Below the pieces are notes generated by a model. The model was not told the origin of the DNA and did not search any database. It was given only the letters and a program-made list of their open reading frames with translations. A stretch of DNA of 13,192 bases from positions 5,091 to 18,282 of the forward strand of contig VSNK01000091.1 of assembly GCA_009774255.1 (NCBI GenBank), read 5' to 3'. Of the stretch, positions 6,139-13,192 are shown piece by piece. Positions within the stretch are counted from its first letter, which is position 1. Each line of letters starts with the position of its first letter. Both the position numbers and the translations under genes were made by a program. This DNA comes from Faecalicatena sp. (lineage in GTDB: Bacteria; Bacillota; Clostridia; Lachnospirales; Lachnospiraceae).

Positions 6139-7464
6139 ATGAAAAAGAAAAAAGTGATCAGCATGCTGTTGGTGGCTGCAATGGCAGCGTCTTTAGCGGC
6201 AGGATGCGGCGGCCAGGGAGGAAACACAGACGGCGGCAGCAGTGAAAGCGAGGCAGGCGGGGAAGAAAGTGAGGGCAGCCAGTCCTCAGACGGCGAGCCG
6301 GTCACCCTTACGGTGCTTGCCGGACAGTCCACCACGGACGCGGGGATCGAGGATATGATCGACGAGGCTCTTGCGGAGAAATACCCGAATATCACACTGG
6401 AGTGGGAATGCGTGGACTGGGGAAATGATTTCCAGCCGAAGATGCAGCAGTATCTACAGTCAGGGCTTCCGGACATCATGATCGGGAAAGCTCAGGACGT
6501 GGCGACCTATGCGCCCCAGGGAGTGCTCGGCGAGATCGACAGCGAATATCTGGACCGTGGGCTTGACGCGGCAAGGGAAAACGTAACCATCGACGGCAAG
6601 ACCTACGGCATGGTCTATAATGCGCTTTATCAGGGCGTTTACTACAACAAGACGATGTTTGAGGAAAATAACTGGGAAGTGCCGAAGACGCAGGATGACC
6701 TGCAGAAGATCATTGACGACTGCAAGTCTAAGGGGATCACTCCGTTTGCGAGCCACATGGTAGACACCTGGTCCATCGGAAATGTGACCATGCAGTTTAT
6801 GATGAATGATGTATTCAACAACGACGCGGAGTGGGGCGACAAATTCCGCGCAGGGGAAACCTCTTTCTCAGACAGCAAGGAAGTGCAGACAGCATATGAG
6901 TACAACAAGCTGATCTACGATAATACATATCCGGAGACATTTTCTACGGAACAGACAGACTGCGACGCGAAAATGGTACAGGGCGAGGCTGCAATGAAGG
7001 TGTCCGGTTCCTGGTCCATCCAGAATTTCCTGGATATTGATGAGGAATTCGAATTCGGAATCTTCCCGTTCCCGAACCAGACCGGGGATTCCAAGCTGAT
7101 CTTCGAACCAAACATTACGGTCATGACAAGCAAGGATACCAAACATCAGGAAGAGGTAAACCAGGTGCTCGACCTGCTTACAAGCGACAAAGATCTGGCC
7201 GTGGAAATCCTGAATTATACGAAGACTGCTTCCATGCTCAAGGACGTGACTCCGACGTTTACCAATCCGAGTCAGGAAGATATTGACGAGTACGCATCTG
7301 CTGGAGAGATCGTGGACGTGACTCTGGGCAACAACCAGTTGGTATGGGGTGGCTTCCAGGAGGAAAATGCAAAAGATATCGCGGCATGGCTCCAGGGCGA
7401 TATCAGCTTTGAGGAGTGCTTAAAGGCATCTGACGACAGGGTGGATACAAGCTCGGCTAACTGA
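6139..7464 (+). CDS. Extracellular sugar-binding lipoprotein of the ABC importer, family 1 (SBP2)
   Basis: This 441-residue solute-binding lipoprotein (SBP_bac_1, COG1653) begins at ATG 6139, 8 bases after AAAGGAGG. The signal peptide MKKKKVISMLLVAAMAASLAAG ends at lipobox cysteine C23. A flexible Gly/Ser/Glu-rich linker (about 24-53) then tethers the binding domain to the membrane. The binding domain carries the same landmark segments as SBP1, including WECVDWGN, PDIMIGKAQDV, YNALYQGVYYNK, WGDKFRAGETSF and FGIFPFPNQ. It is followed by two permease genes, so this copy is the likely transport component that hands sugar to them. A hairpin in the 210-base gap downstream would give more SBP2 than permease, as is usual for such operons. 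The substrate is unproven; the GH36 gene downstream points to an alpha-galactoside. Confidence 0.95.
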   Translation: MKKKKVISMLLVAAMAASLAAGCGGQGGNTDGGSSESEAGGEESEGSQSSDGEPVTLTVLAGQSTTDAGIEDMIDEALAEKYPNITLEWECVDWGNDFQPKMQQYLQSGLPDIMIGKAQDVATYAPQGVLGEIDSEYLDRGLDAARENVTIDGKTYGMVYNALYQGVYYNKTMFEENNWEVPKTQDDLQKIIDDCKSKGITPFASHMVDTWSIGNVTMQFMMNDVFNNDAEWGDKFRAGETSFSDSKEVQTAYEYNKLIYDNTYPETFSTEQTDCDAKMVQGEAAMKVSGSWSIQNFLDIDEEFEFGIFPFPNQTGDSKLIFEPNITVMTSKDTKHQEEVNQVLDLLTSDKDLAVEILNYTKTASMLKDVTPTFTNPSQEDIDEYASAGEIVDVTLGNNQLVWGGFQEENAKDIAAWLQGDISFEECLKASDDRVDTSSAN

Positions 7465-7531
7465 TATCCGGCAAATAAACCGATTTCAGATTGTATGCAG
7501 GCATTCTGCAGGATTGCAGCCGCCATACAGT

Positions 7532-7545
7532 CGAAATCGTTTTCA
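7532..7545. promoter_or_regulatory. cre / LacI-family operator-like palindrome before the permeases
   Basis: CGAAATCGTTTTCA is a CG-centred near-palindrome. It fits the relaxed CcpA cre consensus TGWNANCGNTNWCA at all positions but the first. It also resembles the sequence at 13125-13138; both contain AATCG followed by TT and CAA. It could be bound by CcpA or by the LacI-type regulator encoded at the right end. It lies about 20 bases before the probable attenuator and 130 bases before the first permease. A weak TATACA (7554-7559) might be a -10 of a local promoter, without a convincing -35. Confidence 0.45.
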
Positions 7546-7562
7546 AAATGATTTATACAGAA

Positions 7563-7588
7563 AGGGAGGAGGAAGCTCCTTCCTTTTT
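7563..7588 (+). terminator. Attenuator/terminator hairpin between SBP2 and the permeases
   Basis: AGGGAGGAG (7563-7571), loop GAAG, then CTCCTTCCT (7576-7584) form a 9-bp stem with one G-U pair, followed by a T run. The position, after a binding-protein gene and before its permeases, matches hairpins that lower downstream expression relative to the binding protein. Partial read-through is expected because no strong promoter is seen before 7675. Confidence 0.65.
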
Positions 7589-7674
7589 GTCAGAGGGATG
7601 TAAAATGCTTTCCGGCCTCCTGCAGCCGAATAGAGGCGGAGAAGCGTGACCTTATTATGAGGAGGAAATTACAT

Positions 7675-8565
7675 ATGAAGCAAAATAAACAAAATGCCAT
7701 GGAGCGGAAGCTTTTCTGGCAGTATTTTGTCCTGGTCCTGCCAGGATTTGTGATTTTTACGATTGGACTGATTATTCCGATGTTTCTGGCTTTTCGGTAT
7801 TCCCTGACAAGCTGGGACGGGATGTCTGTGGAAAAAGAATTTGTAGGGATTCAGAATTATATCAACCTGTTCCATGATAAAAATTTCCTGGATGCACTGT
7901 GGTTTACGATCAAATTTACCATCGGAAATACCATTATCCAGAATGTGGTGGCTCTGCTGTTTGCGGTCGCTCTGGACAGCGGGATCAAAGGACAGAAGAT
8001 CTACAGGACGATTCTTTTTATCCCCTGTCTGATCAGCGCGGTCATCGTCGGTTTCGTGTGGCTGAAAATGTTCTCCAATGTGCTGCCGGAATTCAATGAA
8101 ATGCTTGGCACGAATATCAATTTCCTGCTGTTCGGAAAAAAGGAGACAGTGCTGACCGGTCTTTTGATCGCCAACAACTGGCAGTGGATCGGATACTGGA
8201 TGCTGATCTATCTTGCAGGGCTCCAGTCCGTGCCGGCGGAGCTTTATGAGGCCGCAAAGGTGGACGGCGCAAACGCGGTGAAGCGGTTTTTCAACGTGAC
8301 CATCCCCATGCTTGCCCCCGCCATCACCATCTGCGTGGTTGGAATCACGACAGGCTCCCTGAAAGTGTACGATTTGCTTGTAACCTCCACCAAGGGAGGT
8401 CCGGGAAGGGCGTCTACCTCTTTGATCTATGAGACGTATACAACAGCCATCAACGGGCGGCAGTACGGATATGGCTCGGCGATGTCGATCATACTGGTAT
8501 TCATGCTGCTTCTGGTAGCTCTGATCCAGGTGAAAGGACTGAAAAAACGGGAGGTGCAGGCGTAA
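7675..8565 (+). CDS. Carbohydrate ABC transporter permease, MalF/UgpA type
   Basis: This is one of two membrane subunits of the importer, 296 residues with six predicted membrane helices (first FVLVLPGFVIFTIGLIIPMF near residues 16-40, last SIILVFMLLLVALIQV near 275-290). The EAA loop that docks on the ATPase is clear near residues 189-213, with ELYEAAKVDGA and NVTIPML. N-terminal and core features fit the MalF/UgpA (COG1175) side of the pair. ATG 7675 is preferred because AGGAGG (7660-7665) lies 9 bases upstream; an in-frame ATG at 7657 would place that site inside the gene. Its stop shares a base with the start of the second permease (TAATG), implying coupled translation. No ATPase gene is present nearby, so the complex probably uses a shared MsmK/MsmX-like ATPase. 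Confidence 0.95.
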   Translation: MKQNKQNAMERKLFWQYFVLVLPGFVIFTIGLIIPMFLAFRYSLTSWDGMSVEKEFVGIQNYINLFHDKNFLDALWFTIKFTIGNTIIQNVVALLFAVALDSGIKGQKIYRTILFIPCLISAVIVGFVWLKMFSNVLPEFNEMLGTNINFLLFGKKETVLTGLLIANNWQWIGYWMLIYLAGLQSVPAELYEAAKVDGANAVKRFFNVTIPMLAPAITICVVGITTGSLKVYDLLVTSTKGGPGRASTSLIYETYTTAINGRQYGYGSAMSIILVFMLLLVALIQVKGLKKREVQA

Positions 8566-9434
8566 TGTTTAAGAAAAAAGAAAAGGATATGGATAAAACC
8601 GCTCCACAGCGCTATACGAAACAGACATTGATCGTGCAGATTATTATGACGGCTGCGGCTTTGTTTTTCATCGCGCCTATCTTTATGATCCTCAATTATT
8701 CCTTTAAAGGGAAAAAGGAGCTGTATTTAAGCAGCCCGCTCGCGCTGCCGGAGAGCCTGAATTTTGACAACTACGCGGCGGCATTCAAAAAGCTGGACCT
8801 GGCGACCACATTTACCAATACGCTGCTCTATACGGCGGTCAGTGTGTTGATACTGGCGGTTCTGTGCGGCACGACGGCATGGGCGATCGCCAGGTGCTCC
8901 CACAAGTTTTTCAAATTCTGCTACATTTATTTTATCGTAGGGATCCTGATCCCGTATCAGGCGCTGTTCCTTCCTATCTATATCATTGGGTTCAACCTGC
9001 ACCTGACCAATACCCGGTTCGGGATCATCTTTATGTATGTGGCGACGGGAGTTTCGTTCGGAGTCTTTTTGATGAACAGCTTTATGTCCACGGTGCCTCT
9101 GGAACTGGAGGAAGCTGCAAGGATTGACGGATGTTCGGTCATAAGGACGTACATATCGGTTGTAATGCCGATCTTAAAACCGGCCATGGCGACGCTGGTG
9201 ATCATGCAGTCCTTCCAGATCTGGAATGATTACCTGCTGGCCAGCCTTTATGTGAGCAAAAAGCAGCTCAAGACGCTGACCGTGGCGATCCAGTCCCTGT
9301 TCTCTGCCCAGAGCAGCGACTATACAACGGCCATGGCTGCGATCGTGATCTCGGTGCTGCCGATCGCGGTTCTGTTTTTGAGCCTGCAGAAGTATTTTAT
9401 CAAAGGTATGACTGTGGGGGCCGTGAAGGGTTAA
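8565..9434 (+). CDS. Carbohydrate ABC transporter permease, MalG/UgpE type
   Basis: This is the second membrane subunit, 289 residues, of the MalG/UgpE class (COG0395). A lysine-rich cytoplasmic start (MFKKKEKDMDK) is followed by a first helix with LIVQIIMTAAALFFIAPIFM and a family-typical segment with FDNYAAAFK. About six helices can be traced. The EAA loop near residues 180-204 has ELEEAARIDGC and VVMPILKPA, and the protein ends with YFIKGMTVGAVKG, the usual C-terminus of this family. The gene begins at the last base of the preceding stop codon, with GGGAGGT about 10 bases upstream inside the first permease. A strong terminator begins ten bases after the stop, closing the operon before the glycosidase gene. 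Confidence 0.96.
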   Translation: MFKKKEKDMDKTAPQRYTKQTLIVQIIMTAAALFFIAPIFMILNYSFKGKKELYLSSPLALPESLNFDNYAAAFKKLDLATTFTNTLLYTAVSVLILAVLCGTTAWAIARCSHKFFKFCYIYFIVGILIPYQALFLPIYIIGFNLHLTNTRFGIIFMYVATGVSFGVFLMNSFMSTVPLELEEAARIDGCSVIRTYISVVMPILKPAMATLVIMQSFQIWNDYLLASLYVSKKQLKTLTVAIQSLFSAQSSDYTTAMAAIVISVLPIAVLFLSLQKYFIKGMTVGAVKG

Positions 9435-9444
9435 AGATTTATGG

Positions 9445-9484
9445 AAATCACTTGTGCATTTTATCTGATGCACAAGTGATTTTT
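9445..9484 (+). terminator. Rho-independent terminator after the permeases
   Basis: AAATCACTTGTGCAT (9445-9459) and ATGCACAAGTGATTT (9468-9482) are perfect complements of 15 bp with an 8-base loop (TTTATCTG). The short T run ends at 9484. This is the strongest hairpin in the window, so the downstream GH36 gene should need its own promoter or strong read-through. Confidence 0.9.
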
Positions 9485-9600
9485 CAACGAATCAACTTGC
9501 GTGCATTGTGCTTCGCGCCGTTGCCGCACACTTTTCTTGCAATATCCTGAAAAACAGCTTTGCCGGATAATAAAGATTTTGAATTAAGGAGGACGGATGC
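9485..9600 (+). promoter_or_regulatory. Leader of the GH36 gene: clear ribosome binding site, no clear promoter
   Basis: This gap follows the strong terminator and should contain the promoter of the GH36 gene. TTGCAA (9537-9542) and GATAAT (9566-9571) are the best hexamers, but their 23-bp spacing is too long for an ordinary sigma-A promoter, so an activator-dependent or non-standard promoter is possible. AAGGAGGA (9586-9593) is a good ribosome binding site 7 bases before ATG 9601. No operator-like palindrome was seen. Confidence 0.35.
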
Positions 9601-11703
9601 ATGGCTGCAGAAATTTTAAATGAATATATATTTGGAGATATGCGGGTCAGATATCTGACGGACAGGGAAGAAGGGCAGACTGGGCTGATGATCTTGCCTG
9701 CGGATATGCCGCTTCCGGAACAGATGTCCATAAACGGGAAATTGGAGTCCCTCGTCCAGTTAAAACTCACCGGGGATATCTATGACGAAGCCTATGCGAT
9801 GGGCAATTCCATGAGGAACGGGGAAACGGTGCGCAGGCTCCGTTATGTAAGTCAGGATCATATAGAAATACAGGGAGTCCATACCGTGGATACGGTTTTG
9901 CGGGATGATCGTGGATATCAGGTGACGCACCACCTGAAATGGAAAGAGGGTACGCCCTATGTCCGTATTTCCTGCACGTTTAAAAACCAGAGCAAGGATG
10001 ATTGTACTTTGGAAATGATGGAGAGCTTTTCTCTGGGAAATCTGTCTCCCTACATGGAAGGAGACGGTGCGGAATGTCTAAAACTCCACCGTCTCCGGAG
10101 CGTGTGGAGCGCGGAGGGCAGGCATGAGTCAATCGCAATTGAAGATTTACAGTTGGAGCCTGCATGGGATCCCCATGCCGTGCGGTGTGAAAGGTTTGGG
10201 CAGGCAGGATCCATGCCGGTCAACAAATTTTTCCCCTTTGCAGTGGTGGAGGATCGGAAAAATCATGTGTTCTGGGGTGTCCAGATCGCACATCACGCAT
10301 CCTGGCAGATGGAAGTGTACCGGAAGGACGACGGCCTTGGTTTAAGCGGCGGCCTTGCGGACCGGGAACTGGGGCACTGGATGAAACGGATCGAAGCCGG
10401 AGGGCAGTTCCACACACCGGAGGCGATCCTCACCGCAGCCCATACGGAATCCTTTGACATTGTGACCGGGCGGCTTGTGCAGGCTGCGCTGGAAGGAATG
10501 GAGCATGTGCCGGAAACAGAACTGGATCTGCCCATTATTTTTAATGAATACTGCACCACCTGGGGAGAACCCTCCCATGAGAATATCCTGAATATCCTGG
10601 AGAGCATCAAGGGGAAGGGGTTCCGGTATTTTGTCATTGACTGCGGCTGGTACAGGGAACAGGGAGTTCCGTGGGACGTCAGTATGGGCGATTATGAAGT
10701 GTCAAAAGAATTATTCCCGGAGGGGCTGGAAAGCACCGTGCAGGCCATCAAAGACGCAGGGATGATTCCGGGAATCTGGTTTGAGATTGAGACTGTGGGA
10801 AATGCCGCGCGGGCCTATCAGATGGAGGAGCATCTGCTCCACAAGGACGGGAAGCCTCTCACCAGTTATTTCCGGCGATTCTGGGATATGAAAGATCCGT
10901 GGGTCAGGGATCATCTGACGGATAAGGTGATTGGGACTTTGAAAAAATACGGCTTCGGCTATATGAAGATTGATTATAATGAGACCATCGGTATCGGGTG
11001 CGACGGCGCGGAATCCCCCGGCGAAGGGCTGAGGCAGAATATGGAAGCCTCGCTTAGTTTCATGGAAAAGGTGAAGCAGGAGGTGCCGGGGATTGTGCTG
11101 GAAAACTGCTCGTCCGGCGGACACCGATTAGAGCCGGGGCTGATGTCCCGCACGAGCATGGCGTCCTTTTCCGATGCCCATGAGTGTGAGGAAATTCCAA
11201 TCATTGCCGCCAATCTGCACAGGGTCATCCATCCACGCCAGAGCCAGATTTGGGCGGTGATCCGTAAGAGCGACTCTGTAAAACGGATTGTTTATTCTGT
11301 TGCAAATACATTTCTGGGAAGGATGTGCATTTCGGGCGATGTCACGGAGCTTTCCGGGAGCCAGTGGGAGTTTATAGAGGCCGGAATGGAATTTTACCGG
11401 GAGATCGTGCCGATCATAAAAGAAGGGCAGTCCTACCGGTACGGGCCGGGGGTCAGAAGCACAAGACATCCGCAGGGATGGCAGGCCCTGCTACGTATCG
11501 GGAAAAACGGCGGGGCTTATGCAGTCATCCATACATTTGCCGGGGAACTGCCGGAATCGATTGAACTGGAACTGCCGGAGGGGTGCCCGGAAGAGATTGC
11601 CTGTGTATACTCTGATATTCAGGTTGAAATTCACATCCAGGACGGGAGATTGCGGTATTGCCCGAAAGAAAATTTTCGGGCAGCGGCGGTGGAATTGGTG
11701 TAA
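9601..11703 (+). CDS. GH36-family alpha-galactosidase-type glycoside hydrolase
   Basis: This 700-residue cytoplasmic enzyme (no signal peptide) is related to family GH36, retaining enzymes that remove terminal alpha-galactosyl or alpha-GalNAc groups. An N-terminal beta-sandwich region (about 1-305) precedes a TIM-barrel catalytic domain (about 310-605) and a C-terminal beta domain. Barrel landmarks are YFVIDCGWY, GMIPGIWFEIE, FWDMKDPWVRDHL, GYMKIDYNE and LENCSSGGHRLEPGLM. By alignment in mind with classical GH36 enzymes, the nucleophile is D458 in KIDYNE (usually KWDMNR) and the acid/base is D525 in FSDAHE (usually TSDDTDA or TSDNTDA). The spacing, 67 residues, is close to that of known members. 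The neighbouring motifs are unusual, so substrate could be raffinose-type sugars, melibiose, or an alpha-GalNAc or alpha-galactosamine glycan. It lies 166 bases after the importer genes and likely cleaves the imported sugar. Confidence 0.88.
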   Translation: MAAEILNEYIFGDMRVRYLTDREEGQTGLMILPADMPLPEQMSINGKLESLVQLKLTGDIYDEAYAMGNSMRNGETVRRLRYVSQDHIEIQGVHTVDTVLRDDRGYQVTHHLKWKEGTPYVRISCTFKNQSKDDCTLEMMESFSLGNLSPYMEGDGAECLKLHRLRSVWSAEGRHESIAIEDLQLEPAWDPHAVRCERFGQAGSMPVNKFFPFAVVEDRKNHVFWGVQIAHHASWQMEVYRKDDGLGLSGGLADRELGHWMKRIEAGGQFHTPEAILTAAHTESFDIVTGRLVQAALEGMEHVPETELDLPIIFNEYCTTWGEPSHENILNILESIKGKGFRYFVIDCGWYREQGVPWDVSMGDYEVSKELFPEGLESTVQAIKDAGMIPGIWFEIETVGNAARAYQMEEHLLHKDGKPLTSYFRRFWDMKDPWVRDHLTDKVIGTLKKYGFGYMKIDYNETIGIGCDGAESPGEGLRQNMEASLSFMEKVKQEVPGIVLENCSSGGHRLEPGLMSRTSMASFSDAHECEEIPIIAANLHRVIHPRQSQIWAVIRKSDSVKRIVYSVANTFLGRMCISGDVTELSGSQWEFIEAGMEFYREIVPIIKEGQSYRYGPGVRSTRHPQGWQALLRIGKNGGAYAVIHTFAGELPESIELELPEGCPEEIACVYSDIQVEIHIQDGRLRYCPKENFRAAAVELV

Positions 11704-11794
11704 ATGAATCACCACACTACAAACATAGGGGACTCCTGCCATAAAGAAGATATGGGACATACCATGCGGTAAGCATAGCCGCACAAATATTATT

Positions 11795-11838
11795 AAAAAA
11801 AGGCTGGAGAATGGAATGGTCATTTTCCAGCCTTTTTA
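11795..11838. terminator. Bidirectional terminator between the GH36 gene and the LacI-type gene
   Basis: AGGCTGGAGAATG (11801-11813) pairs with CATTTTCCAGCCT (11821-11833) with one G-U pair and a 7-base loop. An A run on the left (11795-11800) and a T run on the right (11833-11837) provide U tracts for either strand. It therefore fits both convergent genes: the GH36 gene ending at 11703 and the LacI-type gene ending at 11932. The rest of the 228-base gap shows only a minor hairpin-like TGCGG/CCGCA near 11766-11782 and no gene. Confidence 0.88.
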
Positions 11839-11931
11839 TACTATAAGAAATTTCTGCGAATTTTCCTAATAAAAACCCTCCGGGGGAGATGCGCACAGTT
11901 GGAACTCTTTTCCTGTGATGTGCTCATGGTT

Positions 11932-12975
11932 TCAGGCGGATCCGCGGGGTACATGTGAACAAGGCAAAAGTACACTTGGCTTTTCGGGAGACTTTCCGGA
12001 AAGTATACTATGGATCATTTTAGCGGTCTCCAAACCAATCTGGCGCAGTGGTAAAGCAATTGTGGTGAGGGTCGGCGAAAAATATGAAGCATAAACCAGA
12101 TCATCAAAACCATGTAATGCAATATCCTCAGGTATACGCAACCCTGCATCTTTAATTGCGTTCAAGGCTCCGACAGCCATTTTGTCACTCATCGCAAATA
12201 TGGCTGTAGGTCTGGATTTTAGTTCCAGTAATTCTTTACATTTCTGATATCCATCTTCATAATGCCAATTGCCGGTTTTTATATATTCCGGACGAAATGC
12301 AATATCATGCTCCAATAATACTTTCTGATATGCAAGCATCCGTTTATGTGTCGGAACAGAATCAATAGGGCCGCTGATCAAAGCGATTCGTGTATGCTTT
12401 TTTTGGATCAGGTAATTCATCGCAAGAAGCGCGCCATAATAGTCATCATAGTTAACACAAAAATCATTATTTTTTGTATAGGCATAGGAATAAACTACCG
12501 GGATGGACAGTTTTGGCAATATATCGCTGACATCGCGCGGGTGCGTGCCGATATAAATCAATCCGCAAATTCTTGATGAAAGAAGGGTATTCAGGTTTTT
12601 TTGCAGGATTTCTTTAAACATATCCGTGTTTTCATAGGATTTATATTGTTTGATCCCTCTGCTGTTCATCTGTTCTTCGACGCCTAAATCGCATAAACTA
12701 ATAGTATAAGCATTATTTTCGCAATAAGAACAAATGCCTTTGAGAATATCGCTTGTAAAAACCACGCCGATTTCTTCGGCTATTACGCCGATAATTTTAC
12801 TATTATTTGATTTTAGTATTTTTGCGTTGGTATTGGGAATAAAATTCAGTTCCTGAATGGCTGCTTTTACTTTTTCTGCTGTTTTCGGCGCAACTTTATT
12901 GCTGTTATTTAAAACGTTTGAAACGGTAGCGGCAGATACTCCGGCACGTTCGGCAACATCGTAAATCGTATACAT
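11932..12975 (-). CDS. LacI-family transcriptional regulator
   Basis: This 347-residue regulator has the usual LacI/GalR layout. The N-terminal helix-turn-helix and hinge (about 1-58) reads MYTIYDVAERAGVSAATVSN, then VLNNSNKVAPKT and NAKILKSNNSKIIGVI. A periplasmic-binding-protein-like sensor domain (about 60-340) follows, with CGLIYIG, RIALISGPID, PTAIFAMSDKMAVGAL and IPEDIALHGFDD. It ends with PRGSA, close to the ERGS/RGSA end usual in the family. The gene runs leftward, convergent with the GH36 gene, with a purine-rich site at 12981-12990 before its ATG. A consensus promoter lies upstream. The sequence is visibly more AT-rich than the genes to its left, suggesting a different history. It may control the sugar genes here, a divergent gene to the right, or both; the effector sugar is unknown. 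Confidence 0.95.
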   Translation of the reverse strand: MYTIYDVAERAGVSAATVSNVLNNSNKVAPKTAEKVKAAIQELNFIPNTNAKILKSNNSKIIGVIAEEIGVVFTSDILKGICSYCENNAYTISLCDLGVEEQMNSRGIKQYKSYENTDMFKEILQKNLNTLLSSRICGLIYIGTHPRDVSDILPKLSIPVVYSYAYTKNNDFCVNYDDYYGALLAMNYLIQKKHTRIALISGPIDSVPTHKRMLAYQKVLLEHDIAFRPEYIKTGNWHYEDGYQKCKELLELKSRPTAIFAMSDKMAVGALNAIKDAGLRIPEDIALHGFDDLVYASYFSPTLTTIALPLRQIGLETAKMIHSILSGKSPEKPSVLLPCSHVPRGSA

Positions 12976-13040
12976 GGCATCCCTCTCTCTTAATTTGCCT
13001 TTTTACTACAAGCAATCATGAATTAAATGGATTTATGATA

Positions 13041-13069
13041 ATTGTATATTTGAATAAGAAAGTTGTCAA
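13041..13069 (-). promoter_or_regulatory. Promoter of the LacI-type gene
   Basis: Read on the - strand, a perfect TTGACA (13069-13064) is followed after exactly 17 bases by TACAAT (13046-13041). The -10 is about 65 bases before the start codon. This is the best-scoring sigma-A promoter in the window by eye, so the regulator is probably made constitutively at a fair level. Confidence 0.8.
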
Positions 13070-13124
13070 CAGATTAATTTTCGTGAAAAACAAAATGAAA
13101 AACATCTCCTCGTTTTGATTGAAA

Positions 13125-13138
13125 TTTAATCGGTTCAA
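13125..13138. promoter_or_regulatory. LacI-family operator-like palindrome
   Basis: TTTAATCGGTTCAA is a CG-centred imperfect palindrome in which 5 of 7 half-site positions match, the layout typical of LacI-family operators. It lies in the intergenic region upstream of the LacI-type gene, about 55 bases behind its -35 and 22 bases upstream of the rightward -35 at 13160. It resembles the site at 7532-7545, so it may be the binding site of this regulator. Confidence 0.45.
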
Positions 13139-13159
13139 AACATGGCAATATCGAAAATG

Positions 13160-13189
13160 TTGATAAATAAGTGCTAAAATAAGCATAAT
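13160..13189 (+). promoter_or_regulatory. Probable rightward promoter of a gene beyond the window
   Basis: TTGATA (13160-13165) and CATAAT (13184-13189) are spaced by 18 bases. An alternative extended -10, TGCTAAAAT (13172-13180), lacks a good -35. Either would transcribe a gene to the right, divergent from the LacI-type gene. Its target is not visible. Confidence 0.45.
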
Positions 13190-13192
13190 ACA

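Noticed and set aside
11704..11772. 22-codon frame (histidine-rich) directly after the GH36 stop codon
   Set aside because: No ribosome binding site and no recognisable family; too short to separate from chance.
11868..11892. Second small terminator for the LacI-type gene around CTCC-GGG-GGAG
   Set aside because: Only a 4-bp stem; the long bidirectional hairpin at 11795-11838 explains termination better.

Overview
The window looks like a piece of a Firmicutes genome, most probably a Lachnospiraceae-type gut clostridium. The basis is strong AGGAGG-type ribosome binding sites, TTG starts, YesM/YesN two-component genes beside a YesL protein, binding-protein sugar transport without its own ATPase, and a moderate GC content with AT-rich spacers. 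The genus is not determined. There are nine complete genes and one partial gene, all on the + strand except the last.

Layout: (1) 1-201, the C-terminal end of a probable Fpg/Nei-type DNA glycosylase that stops before any zinc finger. (2) About 303-6033, a sensing unit behind an extended -10 promoter: a sensor histidine kinase (403-2313), an AraC-type response regulator (2334-3926), a lipoprotein sugar-binding protein SBP1 (4011-5288) and a YesL/DUF624 membrane protein (5389-6021), closed by a hairpin that overlaps the yesL stop codon. (3) About 6102-9484, a transport unit: SBP2 (6139-7464), a probable attenuator, and two MalF/MalG-type permeases (7675-8565 and 8565-9434), closed by a strong terminator. 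(4) A cytoplasmic GH36 alpha-galactosidase-type enzyme (9601-11703). (5) A bidirectional terminator and a convergent, more AT-rich LacI-family regulator (11932-12975, - strand). (6) The right edge holds the lacI promoter, a LacI-type operator-like palindrome, and the probable promoter of a divergent gene beyond the window.

Working model (inference): SBP2 and the two permeases import an alpha-galactosyl (or alpha-GalNAc-type) oligosaccharide, powered by a shared MsmK/MsmX-like ATPase encoded elsewhere, and the GH36 enzyme cleaves it inside the cell. The kinase and regulator probably switch on the transport genes in response to the sugar. SBP1 is a close paralogue of SBP2 but has no permease of its own and sits in the kinase operon, so it may be a dedicated periplasm-side sensor, making a three-component sensory system. 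A second layer of control may come from the LacI-type protein and/or CcpA.

The most unusual sequence feature is an in-frame insertion of about 47 codons inside the kinase HAMP domain, built largely from six tandem 15-bp units (5 residues each). Other points of interest are 34-bp-period direct repeats between the regulator gene and SBP1, and unusual active-site surroundings in the GH36 enzyme.
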